NCBI RefSeq assembly: GCF_005795905.1
Contig: NZ_VAWE01000002.1
Span: 186,001 to 250,000, forward strand
Origin: Streptomyces marianii
Lineage (GTDB): Bacteria; Actinomycetota; Actinomycetes; Streptomycetales; Streptomycetaceae
Length of the DNA: 64,000 nucleotides
Direction: 5' to 3'
Shown here: one piece after another, positions 23,644 to 32,833 of the stretch
How the letters are laid out: each line of letters begins with the position of its first letter
How positions within the stretch are numbered: the stretch's first letter is position 1
Notes under the pieces: generated by a model
The model's database searches: none
Told to the model about the DNA's origin: nothing
Seen by the model: only the letters and a program-made list of their open reading frames with translations
Made by a program: the position numbers and the translations under genes

Positions 23644-24232
23644 CAGCCCGCCGTCACCGGTGTACCTGCCCGACGGGGATTTCGACCTGGTGAAGATCCT
23701 CATCGTCGGGCCGTTCGGGATCGGTAAGACCACGGCCATCGAGACGGTGTCCGAGATCCGCAGCCTGCACACGGAAGAGCCGATGACGCAGGCCGCGGCG
23801 TCGGTCGACGACCTGGTCGTCGACGGCAAGGACACGACCACGGTCGCCCTCGACTTCGGCCGTCTCACGCTGCCCGGCGCCCGCATCGTCCTGTACCTGT
23901 TCGGGACGCCGGGGCAGGAGCGGTTCCGGGTCATCTGGGAGGACATCGCCCAGGGAGCCCTCGGCGCCCTGGTCCTCGTCGACACCCGCAGACTGGGCGC
24001 CTCCTTCGAGGTGATGGACCTCGTCGAGGAGGCCGGACTGGACTACGTCGTCGCGCTGAACCAGTTCCCCGACACCCCCGAGCACGAACTCGACCTCGTG
24101 CGCAAAAGGCTCGACCTGGAAGAGCACACCCCCCTGGTCACCTGTGATGCGCGGGACCGCACGTCGGTACTGGACGCGCTCAGAACACTGGCCGACCACC
24201 TCGTATCCCGCGCCGGAGCCGATCTGTCATGA
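23621..24232 (+). CDS. cvnD: Conservon small GTPase CvnD
   Basis: 203 aa. P-loop GPFGIGKTT with K36, switch II FGTPGQERFR (the G3 motif with Gln), a guanine-specificity segment VALNQFPD in place of the canonical NKxD, and DARDRTS near the G5 position. These are the usual features of the conservon ATP/GTP-binding protein family (MglA/Ras-like). ATG preceded by GGAAAGGG. It overlaps the P450 gene by 4 bases. Confidence 0.9.
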   Translation: MVSSPPSSSPPSPVYLPDGDFDLVKILIVGPFGIGKTTAIETVSEIRSLHTEEPMTQAAASVDDLVVDGKDTTTVALDFGRLTLPGARIVLYLFGTPGQERFRVIWEDIAQGALGALVLVDTRRLGASFEVMDLVEEAGLDYVVALNQFPDTPEHELDLVRKRLDLEEHTPLVTCDARDRTSVLDALRTLADHLVSRAGADLS

Positions 24233-25518
24233 CGTCCGTCCCCCAGTTCTCCGCCGTGCCGCTCTACACCGCCGAGCACGCCGCCGACCCCCAGCGCAGC
24301 TTCGCCCGCCTGCGAGAGCAGGGCCCCGTGGGACTCGCCGAGATCGACGCCGGCGTGCTCGTCTGGGTGATCACCGACTACCGGGCCGCCCTGGACCTCT
24401 TCCACGACCAGACCGGCCTGTGGACCAAGGACACCCGCGGGTGGATGGAGCACGTCCCGGCCGACAGTCCGGTCATGCCGATGCTCCAGTGGCGCCCCAG
24501 CCTGTTCTTCGCGGACGGGCAGGAACACGCCCACCTGCGCCGGGTCATCACCGACAGCTTCGCGCTCCTCGACCCCCGGCACGTGCGGGAAACGACGCTG
24601 CGGCATGCCGACATGCTTCTGGCCGAGTTCTCCCACGCCGGCCGCGCCGACCTCGTCAACCAGTACGCCCGGCGGCTCCCCCTGATGGTGCTCAACTCCC
24701 TTTTCGGGATGCCCGACGCTGGCGCGGCCCAGCTCATCGGCGCGGTCGAGGCGATGACGAGCACAGATCTCACCCGCAAGGCCCAGGGCGAGGAGTCCCT
24801 CGGCGCCTACCTCGGCACGCTCTACCAGACGAAGGCCGCCCAGCGAGGCAACGATCTCACCTCGTGGTTCATCGACCACCCCAACGGCCTGTCCCCGGAA
24901 GAAGTGACCAACCAGGTCTTGATCACCCAGGGTGCCGCCTGGGAAACGCTGGCCGGTCTCATCGCCAACACCGCCGCCCGCATACTCTCCGACGACCGCT
25001 ATCGAGGCACCCTCACGACCGGCAGCCTGCCCATCCGGCACGCCATCGACGACGTCCTGTGGAACGACCCGCCCCTGGCCATGTACAGCCTCCACCGGCC
25101 GAACCGTTCCGTGCACTTCCACGGACGTGACATCGAGCAGGGCCAACCGGTCTTCGTCTCCTACGCCGCGATCAACACCTGCCCCTACACCGGACAGACC
25201 AGTGAGGGATTCCGCTCCGACCGCAAGGCGCACCTGGCGTTCGCCGCCGGCCCGCACGAGTGCCCCGCGCAGTCCATCGCCCTCGTCGTCGCGATCGCGG
25301 CGATTGAGCGGCTCACCGCCACCCTGCCGGACATCGAACTCGCCGTACCGGCCGAGCAGCTGGCGCACCGGCCCGACCCCATCTACCGCGTCCTGACGGC
25401 ACTTCCCTGCCGCTTCACCCCGCTCACACCGGCACCGAGCACCCCGCCTCGCCTGGCGAGCACTGAGCCGCGACGGCCCGCGGCCGGGCGGCTGCCGGCC
25501 TCCGCCCGGTCGCGCTGA
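24229..25518 (+). CDS. cvnE: Conservon-associated cytochrome P450 (CvnE)
   Basis: 429 aa. Heme-ligand Cys345 lies in FAAGPHECPAQSIAL, a variant of the FxxGxHxC motif. The middle has the I-helix region (LITQGAAWETLAGLI), where the usual acid-alcohol pair is replaced by AAWET. Many conservons end with a P450; its substrate is generally unknown. Here it is followed, 127 bases later, by diterpene genes with their own P450, so CvnE could act either in signalling or as an extra tailoring enzyme. Confidence 0.85.
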   Translation: MTSVPQFSAVPLYTAEHAADPQRSFARLREQGPVGLAEIDAGVLVWVITDYRAALDLFHDQTGLWTKDTRGWMEHVPADSPVMPMLQWRPSLFFADGQEHAHLRRVITDSFALLDPRHVRETTLRHADMLLAEFSHAGRADLVNQYARRLPLMVLNSLFGMPDAGAAQLIGAVEAMTSTDLTRKAQGEESLGAYLGTLYQTKAAQRGNDLTSWFIDHPNGLSPEEVTNQVLITQGAAWETLAGLIANTAARILSDDRYRGTLTTGSLPIRHAIDDVLWNDPPLAMYSLHRPNRSVHFHGRDIEQGQPVFVSYAAINTCPYTGQTSEGFRSDRKAHLAFAAGPHECPAQSIALVVAIAAIERLTATLPDIELAVPAEQLAHRPDPIYRVLTALPCRFTPLTPAPSTPPRLASTEPRRPAAGRLPASARSR

Positions 25519-25645
25519 ACCTCGCCTTTCCCGCACCACGCAGCAAGGAGTGCTGCCGCGCCACGGGTAAGTCCGGCCCGGCGACGTCGACACGCCCCCT
25601 CACAGCCGCCCATCTCGGTCCGCTCTGAAGAAGAAGGAGGCCCCC

Positions 25646-26752
25646 ATGACGGTCCTCGACCAGACGGGGAAACGCCGGCCGGTGACATCCGCCACCGCCC
25701 TGCCGGATCTGCCCGCCGTACGGGACGAAGTCGACGCGATCCTCACCGACTTCCTCGCCAAGAGGGCCCAGGCCGCGCCTGGGCCGGAGATGACTCCGCT
25801 GTTCACGACGCTAAGCAGTCTCCTGCACGGCGGCAAGCGCCTACGGGCGCACCTGTGCGTCACAGGCTGGTACGCCGGTGAGGGGCGCGGCGACCGGGAC
25901 CGGATTCTGCGTGTGGCCGCGTCCCTGGAACTCTTCCATGCCTTCGCTCTGATCCACGACGATGTGATGGACAGCAGCGACCTGCGCCGCGGCCGCCCCA
26001 CGGCGCACCGCGCGCTCGCCACGGCGTACGTCGCCGATGGGCACCCGCCCCGCCGGGCCACGGCTCACGGCCTGGCCGCCGGCCTCCTGCTCGGCGACCT
26101 CGTCCTGACGCTGTCGGACGACCTCATCCGCACCGGCCCTGGCGCGGAGGCGATGTGGCGGATCCAGCCCCTGCTGGAGACCATGCGCAGCCAGCTCGTG
26201 TACGGCCAGTACCTCGACCTGGTGGCGACCGGCCGCCCCTGCGACGACCTCGAGGCCGCGCTGCGGATCGTGCGCTACAAGACCGCCTCCTACACCGTGG
26301 AATGGCCGCTGCGCATCGGCGCGGCTCTCGCCGGCGCCGGACCCGATGTGCACAGCGCCTGCAGCGAGTTCGCCATCCCGCTGGGGGAGGCCTTCCAACT
26401 GCGCGACGACCTCCTCGGCGTCTTCGGCGATCCGGCCAAGACCGGCAAGCCGGTCGGTGACGACATACGGGAGGGCAAGGCCACCGTGCTGATGGCGCTC
26501 GCCCTGCAATCGGCTTCCGCCGCCGACAGGCGGCTGCTGCGCACGGCGGTCGGCAACCCGGACCTGTCGGACGAGGACTTCGGGCGCGTACGTGACGTCA
26601 TCGAGCACTCCGGCGCTCACCGGCAGGTCGAGACGATGATCATGGCCCGGCGCCATGCGGCCCTGACCGTACTCGACCGGGCCCCGTTCCCCTTCCCCGC
26701 CGCCGAGGCCCTGAGGGAGATCGCCGGCATAGCCACGGTGCGGCAGTCGTGA
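25646..26752 (+). CDS. Geranylgeranyl diphosphate synthase (polyprenyl synthase)
   Basis: 368 aa with both aspartate-rich motifs of trans-prenyltransferases: DDVMD at 105-109 (IHDDVMDSSDLRRG) and DDLLGVFGD at 254-262. It condenses IPP with allylic diphosphates to GGPP, the expected substrate of the two cyclases downstream. Product chain length cannot be read with certainty, but the operon context makes C20 the likely answer. ATG with AAGGAGG upstream; GTGA overlap with the class II cyclase gene. Confidence 0.9.
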   Translation: MTVLDQTGKRRPVTSATALPDLPAVRDEVDAILTDFLAKRAQAAPGPEMTPLFTTLSSLLHGGKRLRAHLCVTGWYAGEGRGDRDRILRVAASLELFHAFALIHDDVMDSSDLRRGRPTAHRALATAYVADGHPPRRATAHGLAAGLLLGDLVLTLSDDLIRTGPGAEAMWRIQPLLETMRSQLVYGQYLDLVATGRPCDDLEAALRIVRYKTASYTVEWPLRIGAALAGAGPDVHSACSEFAIPLGEAFQLRDDLLGVFGDPAKTGKPVGDDIREGKATVLMALALQSASAADRRLLRTAVGNPDLSDEDFGRVRDVIEHSGAHRQVETMIMARRHAALTVLDRAPFPFPAAEALREIAGIATVRQS

Positions 26753-28362
26753 CCGGCACCCGGGCCAGCACCGCTGTCATACCGCAGGCGCTTCGGCGGT
26801 TCGACTCCCAGGCCGTCCGCCTGATGGCGGACATCGACGCCGACCCGTGGGGCAGCGTCCGCGCGTCGGCGTACGAGACGGCGCGCGTCATCTCCCTGGC
26901 ACCGGAGCTCGACGGGCACGGTACCCGGCTCGGATGGTTGCTGAACCAGCAGCTGCGGGACGGCACCTGGGGCGAAGGGCCAGCGCGGTACCGGCTGCTT
27001 CCGACGCTCAGCGCTGTCGAAGCCCTGCTCGCCACCATCGTCCGGGACGAGACCCCCGCCGTCCCGACCCGAGGCCGGCTCGCGTCGGCGGCGGCCGACG
27101 GCGTCGCCGCGCTGCGCGCCCTGCCGGCCGACGGGCCGTGGCCGGACACCGCAGCCATCGAAGTCCTCGTCCCCAGCCTCGTCGCCCGCATCAACGACCT
27201 CCTGGACCGGCCCGTGTTCGGCACGCTGCCCCGCCTCGGGCCGGTGTCGCGCGGGGCGCGCCTGAGCGTGCCGCCCGGATTCCGGCCCGATCGGCACGAG
27301 GAGATCGCGCAGCGGTGCCGCGCCGGTGTCCCGGGCAAGCTCCACCACACCTTCGAGGGCGTCGCTCGGCATCTGCCCGGCGGCGTGGTGCCCGTGCCGG
27401 ACGGCCTGCTCGGTAGCTCGCCCGCGGCCACGGCCGCATGGCTCGCCTCTCAGCCGGACCATGCGCAGGGAGAGCAGGCGAGGGCGGCCCTGTCGGCTGC
27501 GGCCCGCCGTTATGGCGGGCTCCTGCCGGAGGCCGCACCGGTCCGTGTCTTCGAGCGGCTGTGGGTCGCCGCCGCCCTCGCCCGCCCCGGCCTGCCGCCC
27601 GCGTGCCGCGCCGCGGCCGAGGGCTGGGCACACGACATCTACGACCCGGCCGGGGTCCGCGGCGCCCCGGGTCTCCTGCCCGACGCCGACGACACCTCGA
27701 TGGCCGTGCTGGTGGCCGCCGTCACCGGCACAGCCTGTGACCCGGCCCCGCTCGCCGCGTTCTGGGCCGACACCCACTACCGGTGCTACATCGGCGAGGA
27801 CACCGGATCCGTCACGGCGAACGCCCACGCCCTCCAAGCCATGACAGCCCACCTCCGTCTGCGGTCGGCCGCGCGCCCGGTCCACCGCCCGCGCATGGAC
27901 CTCGTGCGCGACTGGCTGGTGGAGCAGCAGACCGACGGCGCCTGGACGGACAAGTGGCACGCCTCCCCGTACTACGCCACCGAGCGGTGCGTTCGAGCCC
28001 TCCTCGGCCACCCCGGACCGGGCACCCGCCGAGCCATCCAGACGGCCGTCGACCGGGTCCTGGCCAGCCAGCACGACGACGGAACCTGGGGCGTCTGGGG
28101 CGGCACGGCGGAGGAGACCGCGTACGCGGTGCAGATCCTCCTCGCCGATCCCGCCGCCGCCACCCGGCCCGGGTGGCGCACAGCGCTCCAGCGCGCCGAG
28201 AACGCCCTCGACGACCGTGGCAGCCGAGACCGGCCCCCGGCGCTGTGGCACGACAAGACGCTCTACGCCCCCACCGCGATGATCCAGGCCGAGATCCTTG
28301 CCGCCCGCGAACTGCTGACCCGGCACGGCCCCGGACGGCACACGGAAGGAGTGGCCTCGTGA
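26749..28362 (+). CDS. Class II diterpene cyclase (labdadienyl/copalyl-type)
   Basis: 537 aa. The protonating DxDD motif is DADD at residues 312-315 (LLPDADDTSMAVL). QW-like repeats occur (QLRDGTWGEG near residue 65 and DGTWGVWGGTAEE near 445), giving the beta-gamma architecture of bacterial class II diterpene synthases; the length is normal for that group. It protonates GGPP to a bicyclic diphosphate (labdane, halimane or clerodane type). Which skeleton and stereochemistry cannot be decided here. Translationally coupled to both neighbours. Confidence 0.88.
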   Translation: MTGTRASTAVIPQALRRFDSQAVRLMADIDADPWGSVRASAYETARVISLAPELDGHGTRLGWLLNQQLRDGTWGEGPARYRLLPTLSAVEALLATIVRDETPAVPTRGRLASAAADGVAALRALPADGPWPDTAAIEVLVPSLVARINDLLDRPVFGTLPRLGPVSRGARLSVPPGFRPDRHEEIAQRCRAGVPGKLHHTFEGVARHLPGGVVPVPDGLLGSSPAATAAWLASQPDHAQGEQARAALSAAARRYGGLLPEAAPVRVFERLWVAAALARPGLPPACRAAAEGWAHDIYDPAGVRGAPGLLPDADDTSMAVLVAAVTGTACDPAPLAAFWADTHYRCYIGEDTGSVTANAHALQAMTAHLRLRSAARPVHRPRMDLVRDWLVEQQTDGAWTDKWHASPYYATERCVRALLGHPGPGTRRAIQTAVDRVLASQHDDGTWGVWGGTAEETAYAVQILLADPAAATRPGWRTALQRAENALDDRGSRDRPPALWHDKTLYAPTAMIQAEILAARELLTRHGPGRHTEGVAS

Positions 28363-29720
28363 CGGCCGACCACCGGCTCGCGCCGATCGCTCCGGGCAGG
28401 CGCCCGCTCATCGGACACGCGCTGCCGCTCCTTCGCGACCGGCTGGGCCTCCTCCAGCAACTGCGCGCCCACGGCCCCATCGTGCGGATCATGCTCGGTC
28501 CGAAGTCCGTGACCGTGGTGAACTCGCCCGAGTTGATCCACCAGATGCTCACCGCCCAGTCCGGTCACTTCACCAAGGGGCTGCTCTTCGAGAAGCTGAG
28601 GCTCTTCGGCAAGGACGCCCTTCCCGTCGCCGAAGGCCCCGGGCATCTCGCGCGCCGCCGGATGATGCAGCCCGCCTTCCACCGCGAGCGGGTCACCGGC
28701 TACGTCCGGACCATGCGCGACACCACCGCCTTCGCCATCGGAGCCTGGAGCGAAGGCGGCGAACTCGACCTGAAGACCGAGATGCAGCTGATGGCCCAGA
28801 ACATCGTCATGCGCGCCGCGTTCTCCGCCGCCCCCGCACCTCACACCGCCCGCGCGATCCTCACGAGCGTGGACACCCTCTTCAAGGCGGCCCTCCGGCG
28901 CGCCCTCGTGCCGCTGCCCCTGCTCGACCGGCTGCCCACCCGCCACAACCGGCGGCTCGCCCGCGCCGGCAGCACCCTGCACCACGCGGTGGCCGGCATC
29001 ATCACCGACCACCTCACACGCCCCGACGACTACGACGACGTCGTCTCGATGCTCCTGGACGCCCGGGACGAGACCGGCGCCCCGCTCCCGGACGACGAGA
29101 TCCTGTCCGAAGTCACCGGCCTGCTCGCCGCAGGATCTGAGACGACGGCCGTCGTCATGGCCTGGCTCTTCCACGAGATCGGCCGCCAGTCCGACCTCGA
29201 GGCACGACTCCACACCGAAGTCGATACCGTCCTGGCCGGACAGGAACTCACCGCCGACCACCTGCCCCGGCTGACGTTCACCCGCGCCCTCGTCCAGGAG
29301 ACCCTCCGCCTGTACAGCCCCGGCTGGCTGGTGACCCGGCAGGCCACCGCCGCGGTCCGGCTCGGCGACTTCACCCTGCCCGCCGGCACCGACGTCGTCT
29401 GGAGCCCCTACACCCTGCACCGCGACCCCGGCCTCTACCCGGACCCGTTGCGGTTCGACCCCGACCGCTGGCTGCCGGACCGGCCCCAGCCGCCGAAGAA
29501 CGCCTTCATCCCGTTCGGCGCCGGCAAGCGCCAGTGCCTCGGCGACGCGTTCGCCTGGACCGAGATGACGATCATCACGGCCCTCATCGCCTCCCGCTGG
29601 CGGCTGCGACCGGCCCCCGGGATCCGGCCCGTGCCAGTCGGCGCGATCACGGTCCACCCGTCCGTCCTGCGGATGAGAACTGAAGCCCGCCAGAGCGGCA
29701 CCGCCCGGGAGGCGGCGTGA
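28359..29720 (+). CDS. Cytochrome P450, diterpene tailoring
   Basis: 453 aa. Heme Cys393 lies in FGAGKRQCLG; the K-helix ExxR is ETLR, and the I-helix is AAGSETTAVV with the acid-Thr pair intact. Sequence style (LPLLRDRLGLLQQLRAHG; WLPDRPQPPKNAFIPF) is that of terpene-oxidising bacterial P450s. It likely hydroxylates the diterpene made by the flanking cyclases. GTG overlaps the cyclase stop by 4 bases. Confidence 0.9.
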   Translation: MTADHRLAPIAPGRRPLIGHALPLLRDRLGLLQQLRAHGPIVRIMLGPKSVTVVNSPELIHQMLTAQSGHFTKGLLFEKLRLFGKDALPVAEGPGHLARRRMMQPAFHRERVTGYVRTMRDTTAFAIGAWSEGGELDLKTEMQLMAQNIVMRAAFSAAPAPHTARAILTSVDTLFKAALRRALVPLPLLDRLPTRHNRRLARAGSTLHHAVAGIITDHLTRPDDYDDVVSMLLDARDETGAPLPDDEILSEVTGLLAAGSETTAVVMAWLFHEIGRQSDLEARLHTEVDTVLAGQELTADHLPRLTFTRALVQETLRLYSPGWLVTRQATAAVRLGDFTLPAGTDVVWSPYTLHRDPGLYPDPLRFDPDRWLPDRPQPPKNAFIPFGAGKRQCLGDAFAWTEMTIITALIASRWRLRPAPGIRPVPVGAITVHPSVLRMRTEARQSGTAREAA

Positions 29721-30682
29721 ACAGCGGCCCCGGCATCGCGCCCGTCCCCCTCACCCTGCCCGATCTCGGTGCCGCCTTCCCCGGCCCGTTCCCGACCAGC
29801 CCCCACGCTGTCACCGCGGACAGACACCTCCGACGCTGGGCCGCCGAACGAAACCTCCCCGTGCCGGCCGACGAGCTCCGCACCCTGTGCGGCATCACCA
29901 GCCAGGGCATCGTCCGCGCGCTGCCCACCGCCGATCTCGACAGCCTGCTGCTCGCCGCCGAGCTCTTCCTGTGGCTCGTGGCCTTCGACGACACCCACGG
30001 CGAGACGACCGCCGCGGCCGACCCCGCCGCCCTGGCCGGCCACATCGACGAGCTGACCGGCGTCCTGGCCGACAACACCCCAACGTCACCGCCAGGACCG
30101 TTCACGACAGCGCTGCTCGACCTCCTCGACCGCATCCGGGACAGGGCCACGCCCAGCCAGTACCTCACCCTCACCGGACACCTGCACGGAAACCTCCGCG
30201 GGCTCCTCTGGGAGGCCCACTACCTGAACGACCCCAGCCGCGTCCCGCTGCACACCTACCGCACGATGCGGCCCCTCACCGTCTTCGCCCGCACCCTCAC
30301 CGCCATCACACCGATCGCCCTCTCCTACGAACTGCCCGACCGGCACGGCGCTGCGCACCTGGTGGACCGGTCGGAGTCCGCGGTCGCATGTCTGGCCGGG
30401 TGGGTCAACGACCTCGCCTCCTACTCGCGGGAGGCGAGCCGGAGCCCCGTGCCGCCGCTGAGCCTGCCGACACTGCTGATGCGCGAGCACCGCCTGCAGC
30501 TTCCCGAGGCGCTCAGGGCCGCCGCCCGGTTGTGTGACGAGCAGGCCGTGCTCGCCCGCGCGCTCATCGACGAGCTGTCCGCCACCGGCTCCTTGCCGCT
30601 CACGCACCACGCCCAGGCCCTGAAGCACATCGTCCACGCGTTCATCTGGCACATCGACCACGACCGGTACACCACCCCGTGA
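29717..30682 (+). CDS. Class I terpene synthase
   Basis: 321 aa. Metal-binding motifs are present: the aspartate-rich DDTHGE at residues 91-96 (LVAFDDTHGE) and the NSE triad N231-S235-E239 (NDLASYSRE). It ionises a diphosphate; with a class II partner it most likely finishes the bicyclic intermediate. The order GGPP synthase, class II, P450, class I is, as I recall, that of the cyslabdan/raimonol-type labdane clusters. GTG start overlapping the P450 stop by 4 bases. Confidence 0.88.
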   Translation: MNSGPGIAPVPLTLPDLGAAFPGPFPTSPHAVTADRHLRRWAAERNLPVPADELRTLCGITSQGIVRALPTADLDSLLLAAELFLWLVAFDDTHGETTAAADPAALAGHIDELTGVLADNTPTSPPGPFTTALLDLLDRIRDRATPSQYLTLTGHLHGNLRGLLWEAHYLNDPSRVPLHTYRTMRPLTVFARTLTAITPIALSYELPDRHGAAHLVDRSESAVACLAGWVNDLASYSREASRSPVPPLSLPTLLMREHRLQLPEALRAAARLCDEQAVLARALIDELSATGSLPLTHHAQALKHIVHAFIWHIDHDRYTTP

Positions 30683-30722
30683 CCTGAGCCGGGCACTCAC
30701 CACACCACCGAAAGCACCTCCC

Positions 30723-31301
30723 ATGCCTGCGAAGATCCGCACCGCACGAGAACTCACCCAGCTCACCCCCGCCGAGAAACGGGCCGCCGGACAACTGGTC
30801 GCCGGAGCATCAAACGCCAAGGGTGCCCAGGCCCTGGGCATCAGCACCACGACGTTCACCGGCCACATCGTCGCCATCGGCAAGAAGTACGGCATCACCA
30901 GCCGGAGCGGCCGGCCCGCCCGCGCCCACGCCGTACTGGCCAGCGGACAGGTACCTCCGCCGCCGGCCCCCGAGCGCATCCCCGACTTCACCGAGCGGGA
31001 CCTGCGGCTGCTGCGCGCGCTTGCCGAGCACCCGGAGACCCATGACATCGCCATGGCGGTCGAGATCGCCCCGGCCGATGTCCGCCCGATGATCGCCGAC
31101 CTCGTCGACAAGGCCGGGGCTGCCAACGACACGCACCTGATCGGCCTCGGCCACGCCTGGGGGCTCCTCAAAACCGGCCCCGCCCAGGTGGCAGGCACCA
31201 CGCCGTTCCACGCCGCGAATCGGACCCTGCAGGCGAGCCGGTCGCCGCGGGGCGCGACGCCTACGACGGCGGGACGGTCCCCGGCGACGGTTCGAAGGTG
31301 A
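30723..31301 (+). CDS. Double-HTH regulator, LuxR-like (paralogue 2)
   Basis: 192 aa, 40 bases after the terpene synthase and on the same strand, so it may be the last gene of the diterpene operon. N-terminal HTH (LTPAEKRAAGQLVAGASNAKGAQALG ... TFTGHIVAIGKKYG) and a second half (FTERDLRLLRALAEH ... NDTHLIGLGHAWGLL) match the paralogues at 12702-13169 and 34369-35355. Its last 41 bases overlap the convergent PPC-domain gene. Confidence 0.72.
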   Translation: MPAKIRTARELTQLTPAEKRAAGQLVAGASNAKGAQALGISTTTFTGHIVAIGKKYGITSRSGRPARAHAVLASGQVPPPPAPERIPDFTERDLRLLRALAEHPETHDIAMAVEIAPADVRPMIADLVDKAGAANDTHLIGLGHAWGLLKTGPAQVAGTTPFHAANRTLQASRSPRGATPTTAGRSPATVRR

Positions 31302-31743
31302 GCGTCGGGACGCTGTGCGGCCCGCACTCGGGCCGCAGCATCGACGGCCCGATGACCTCCTGCAACGCCATCTCCTGGATGAACTGGACCTCCGCCCACA
31401 GCAGATGGGACACGCTGCCGGCAGCCTCGAGGTCTTTGCGTCCGACCGCGACGTGGAGGTGCGGGGCCAGGGAGTCGGTATCCGGGCTCCAGGCGAGGGT
31501 CCCGGCGCCGACGGCCTCCACCGTCTCCAGGACCGTCTTGTCCCACACGGGCGCTTCCGGGTCCTGCAGCGGGCCAGCGGCCCCCACCAGGTGCACCCGC
31601 CGGAATCCGCCGAGGAACATCGGGATGATCGCCTGCCGGATCCCCTGCTCCGCGCAGAAGCAGGTGAGCTCCTTGACGAAGTCGTCGCCGTCGTCGAAGG
31701 CCAGCGCGAAGGAGCGCCCCAGGGTCAGTTCGGTGGCTCGCAT
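31261..31743 (-). CDS. PPC/DUF296-domain protein
   Basis: 160 aa. The pattern of an N-terminal strand (RSFALAFDDGDDFVKELTCFCAEQGI), FLGGFRRVHLVG, and a central LAPHLHVAVG matches the PPC (plant and prokaryote conserved) domain, DUF296, which forms trimers and in plants is attached to AT-hook DNA-binding proteins. The His-containing HLH segment is the putative metal site. Function in bacteria is not established. It overlaps the asparaginase stop by 1 base (TGATG). Confidence 0.75.
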   Translation of the reverse strand: MRATELTLGRSFALAFDDGDDFVKELTCFCAEQGIRQAIIPMFLGGFRRVHLVGAAGPLQDPEAPVWDKTVLETVEAVGAGTLAWSPDTDSLAPHLHVAVGRKDLEAAGSVSHLLWAEVQFIQEMALQEVIGPSMLRPECGPHSVPTLTFEPSPGTVPPS

Positions 31744-32768
31744 CAGCCTCGTCCCTCCGCGGTCGTTCCGGCGGGAGCGAACGTCGCGCGGATCGTGTCG
31801 TTGTCGGCGCCGCTGCGCAGCAGCACTGTCAGGAGGTGGCGGGCTTTGTACGGGTCGAGGTGTCCTGCGCCGATGAGACCGCGGGAGAGCAGGTCCTTCT
31901 CCGATCCGTCGAACCCGTACGCGCGCGTGAGGGTGGTGCCGGCTCCGGTGCGGGAGGCGAGGACGACCGGAATCCGCTGGGCCGCCTTCGCGAGGATGGG
32001 AACCCAGGCCTCGGGGACGTGGCCGACTCCGAAGCCGGCGATGACCATGCCGTCGACCTGGTGCAGCAGCACCTCCAGGAGAGCGCCGTCGTCGCCGAGG
32101 GTGGCGGGGTACAGGGCGACGCGAGCTGGTCTGTCGAGGGGCGGGGCGAGGGGGCGGGGCGTGTGTGCGGGGACGGCGAGCAGGCGGAGGGCGCCTTCCG
32201 CGACGACGCCGAGGGCCCCGGTGTCGGGGGCGGCGAACGCGCTGGTGCTGGTGCTGTGTGCCTTGCGGACACGCGCGGGGTCGAAGACCTGGTCGTTGAA
32301 GACCACGAGAACGCCCAGGCCGCGGGCGTGGGGGCTGGCCGCGACGGTGACGGCGGCGAGCAGGTTGGCGGGCCCGTCGGCGCCGGCCTGGTGCGGGGCG
32401 CGCATGGCTCCGGTGACGACGAGTGGGGCCTGCTCCGCGTACAGCAGGCTCAGCAGGTAGGCGGTCTCCTCCAGGGTGTCGGTTCCCTGGGTCACGACGA
32501 TGCCGTCGACGGCGCCTTCGCCGGCCATCGCCCGGAGCCGGTTCGCGAGGCGGTCGATGTCATCCAGCGTCAGCGAGGCGCCGGGCTTGCCCGCGAAGGA
32601 CAGCGTCTGGATGTCGACGTCCGAACCGTCCATCTGGGGTACCGCGGCGAGCAGGTCCTCCGCGCTCAGGGTGGGGCGAGCCGCTCCATCACGGTCGGAG
32701 GGCATCATGGCGATGGTGCCACCGAGGCCGACCACGACAACGGTGGGACGGGTGCGGTCCTTCGTCAA
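31743..32768 (-). CDS. L-asparaginase family protein
   Basis: 341 aa. Both catalytic threonine motifs are present: GLGGTIAM near residue 15 and GTDTLEET near residue 96, with the Lys region (KAHSTSTSAF) further on. The family hydrolyses Asn to Asp and ammonia. No signal peptide is seen, so it is probably cytoplasmic (type I-like). Its location in a regulator-rich train suggests a specialised role, but the sequence gives no hint of a different substrate. Confidence 0.85.
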   Translation of the reverse strand: MTKDRTRPTVVVVGLGGTIAMMPSDRDGAARPTLSAEDLLAAVPQMDGSDVDIQTLSFAGKPGASLTLDDIDRLANRLRAMAGEGAVDGIVVTQGTDTLEETAYLLSLLYAEQAPLVVTGAMRAPHQAGADGPANLLAAVTVAASPHARGLGVLVVFNDQVFDPARVRKAHSTSTSAFAAPDTGALGVVAEGALRLLAVPAHTPRPLAPPLDRPARVALYPATLGDDGALLEVLLHQVDGMVIAGFGVGHVPEAWVPILAKAAQRIPVVLASRTGAGTTLTRAYGFDGSEKDLLSRGLIGAGHLDPYKARHLLTVLLRSGADNDTIRATFAPAGTTAEGRG

Positions 32769-32833
32769 CGTTGATTCCTCAGATCACCTTGGGAGCGGAG
32801 CGGGTTGAGCCTATCGACCTCCACCGCGGCTGC

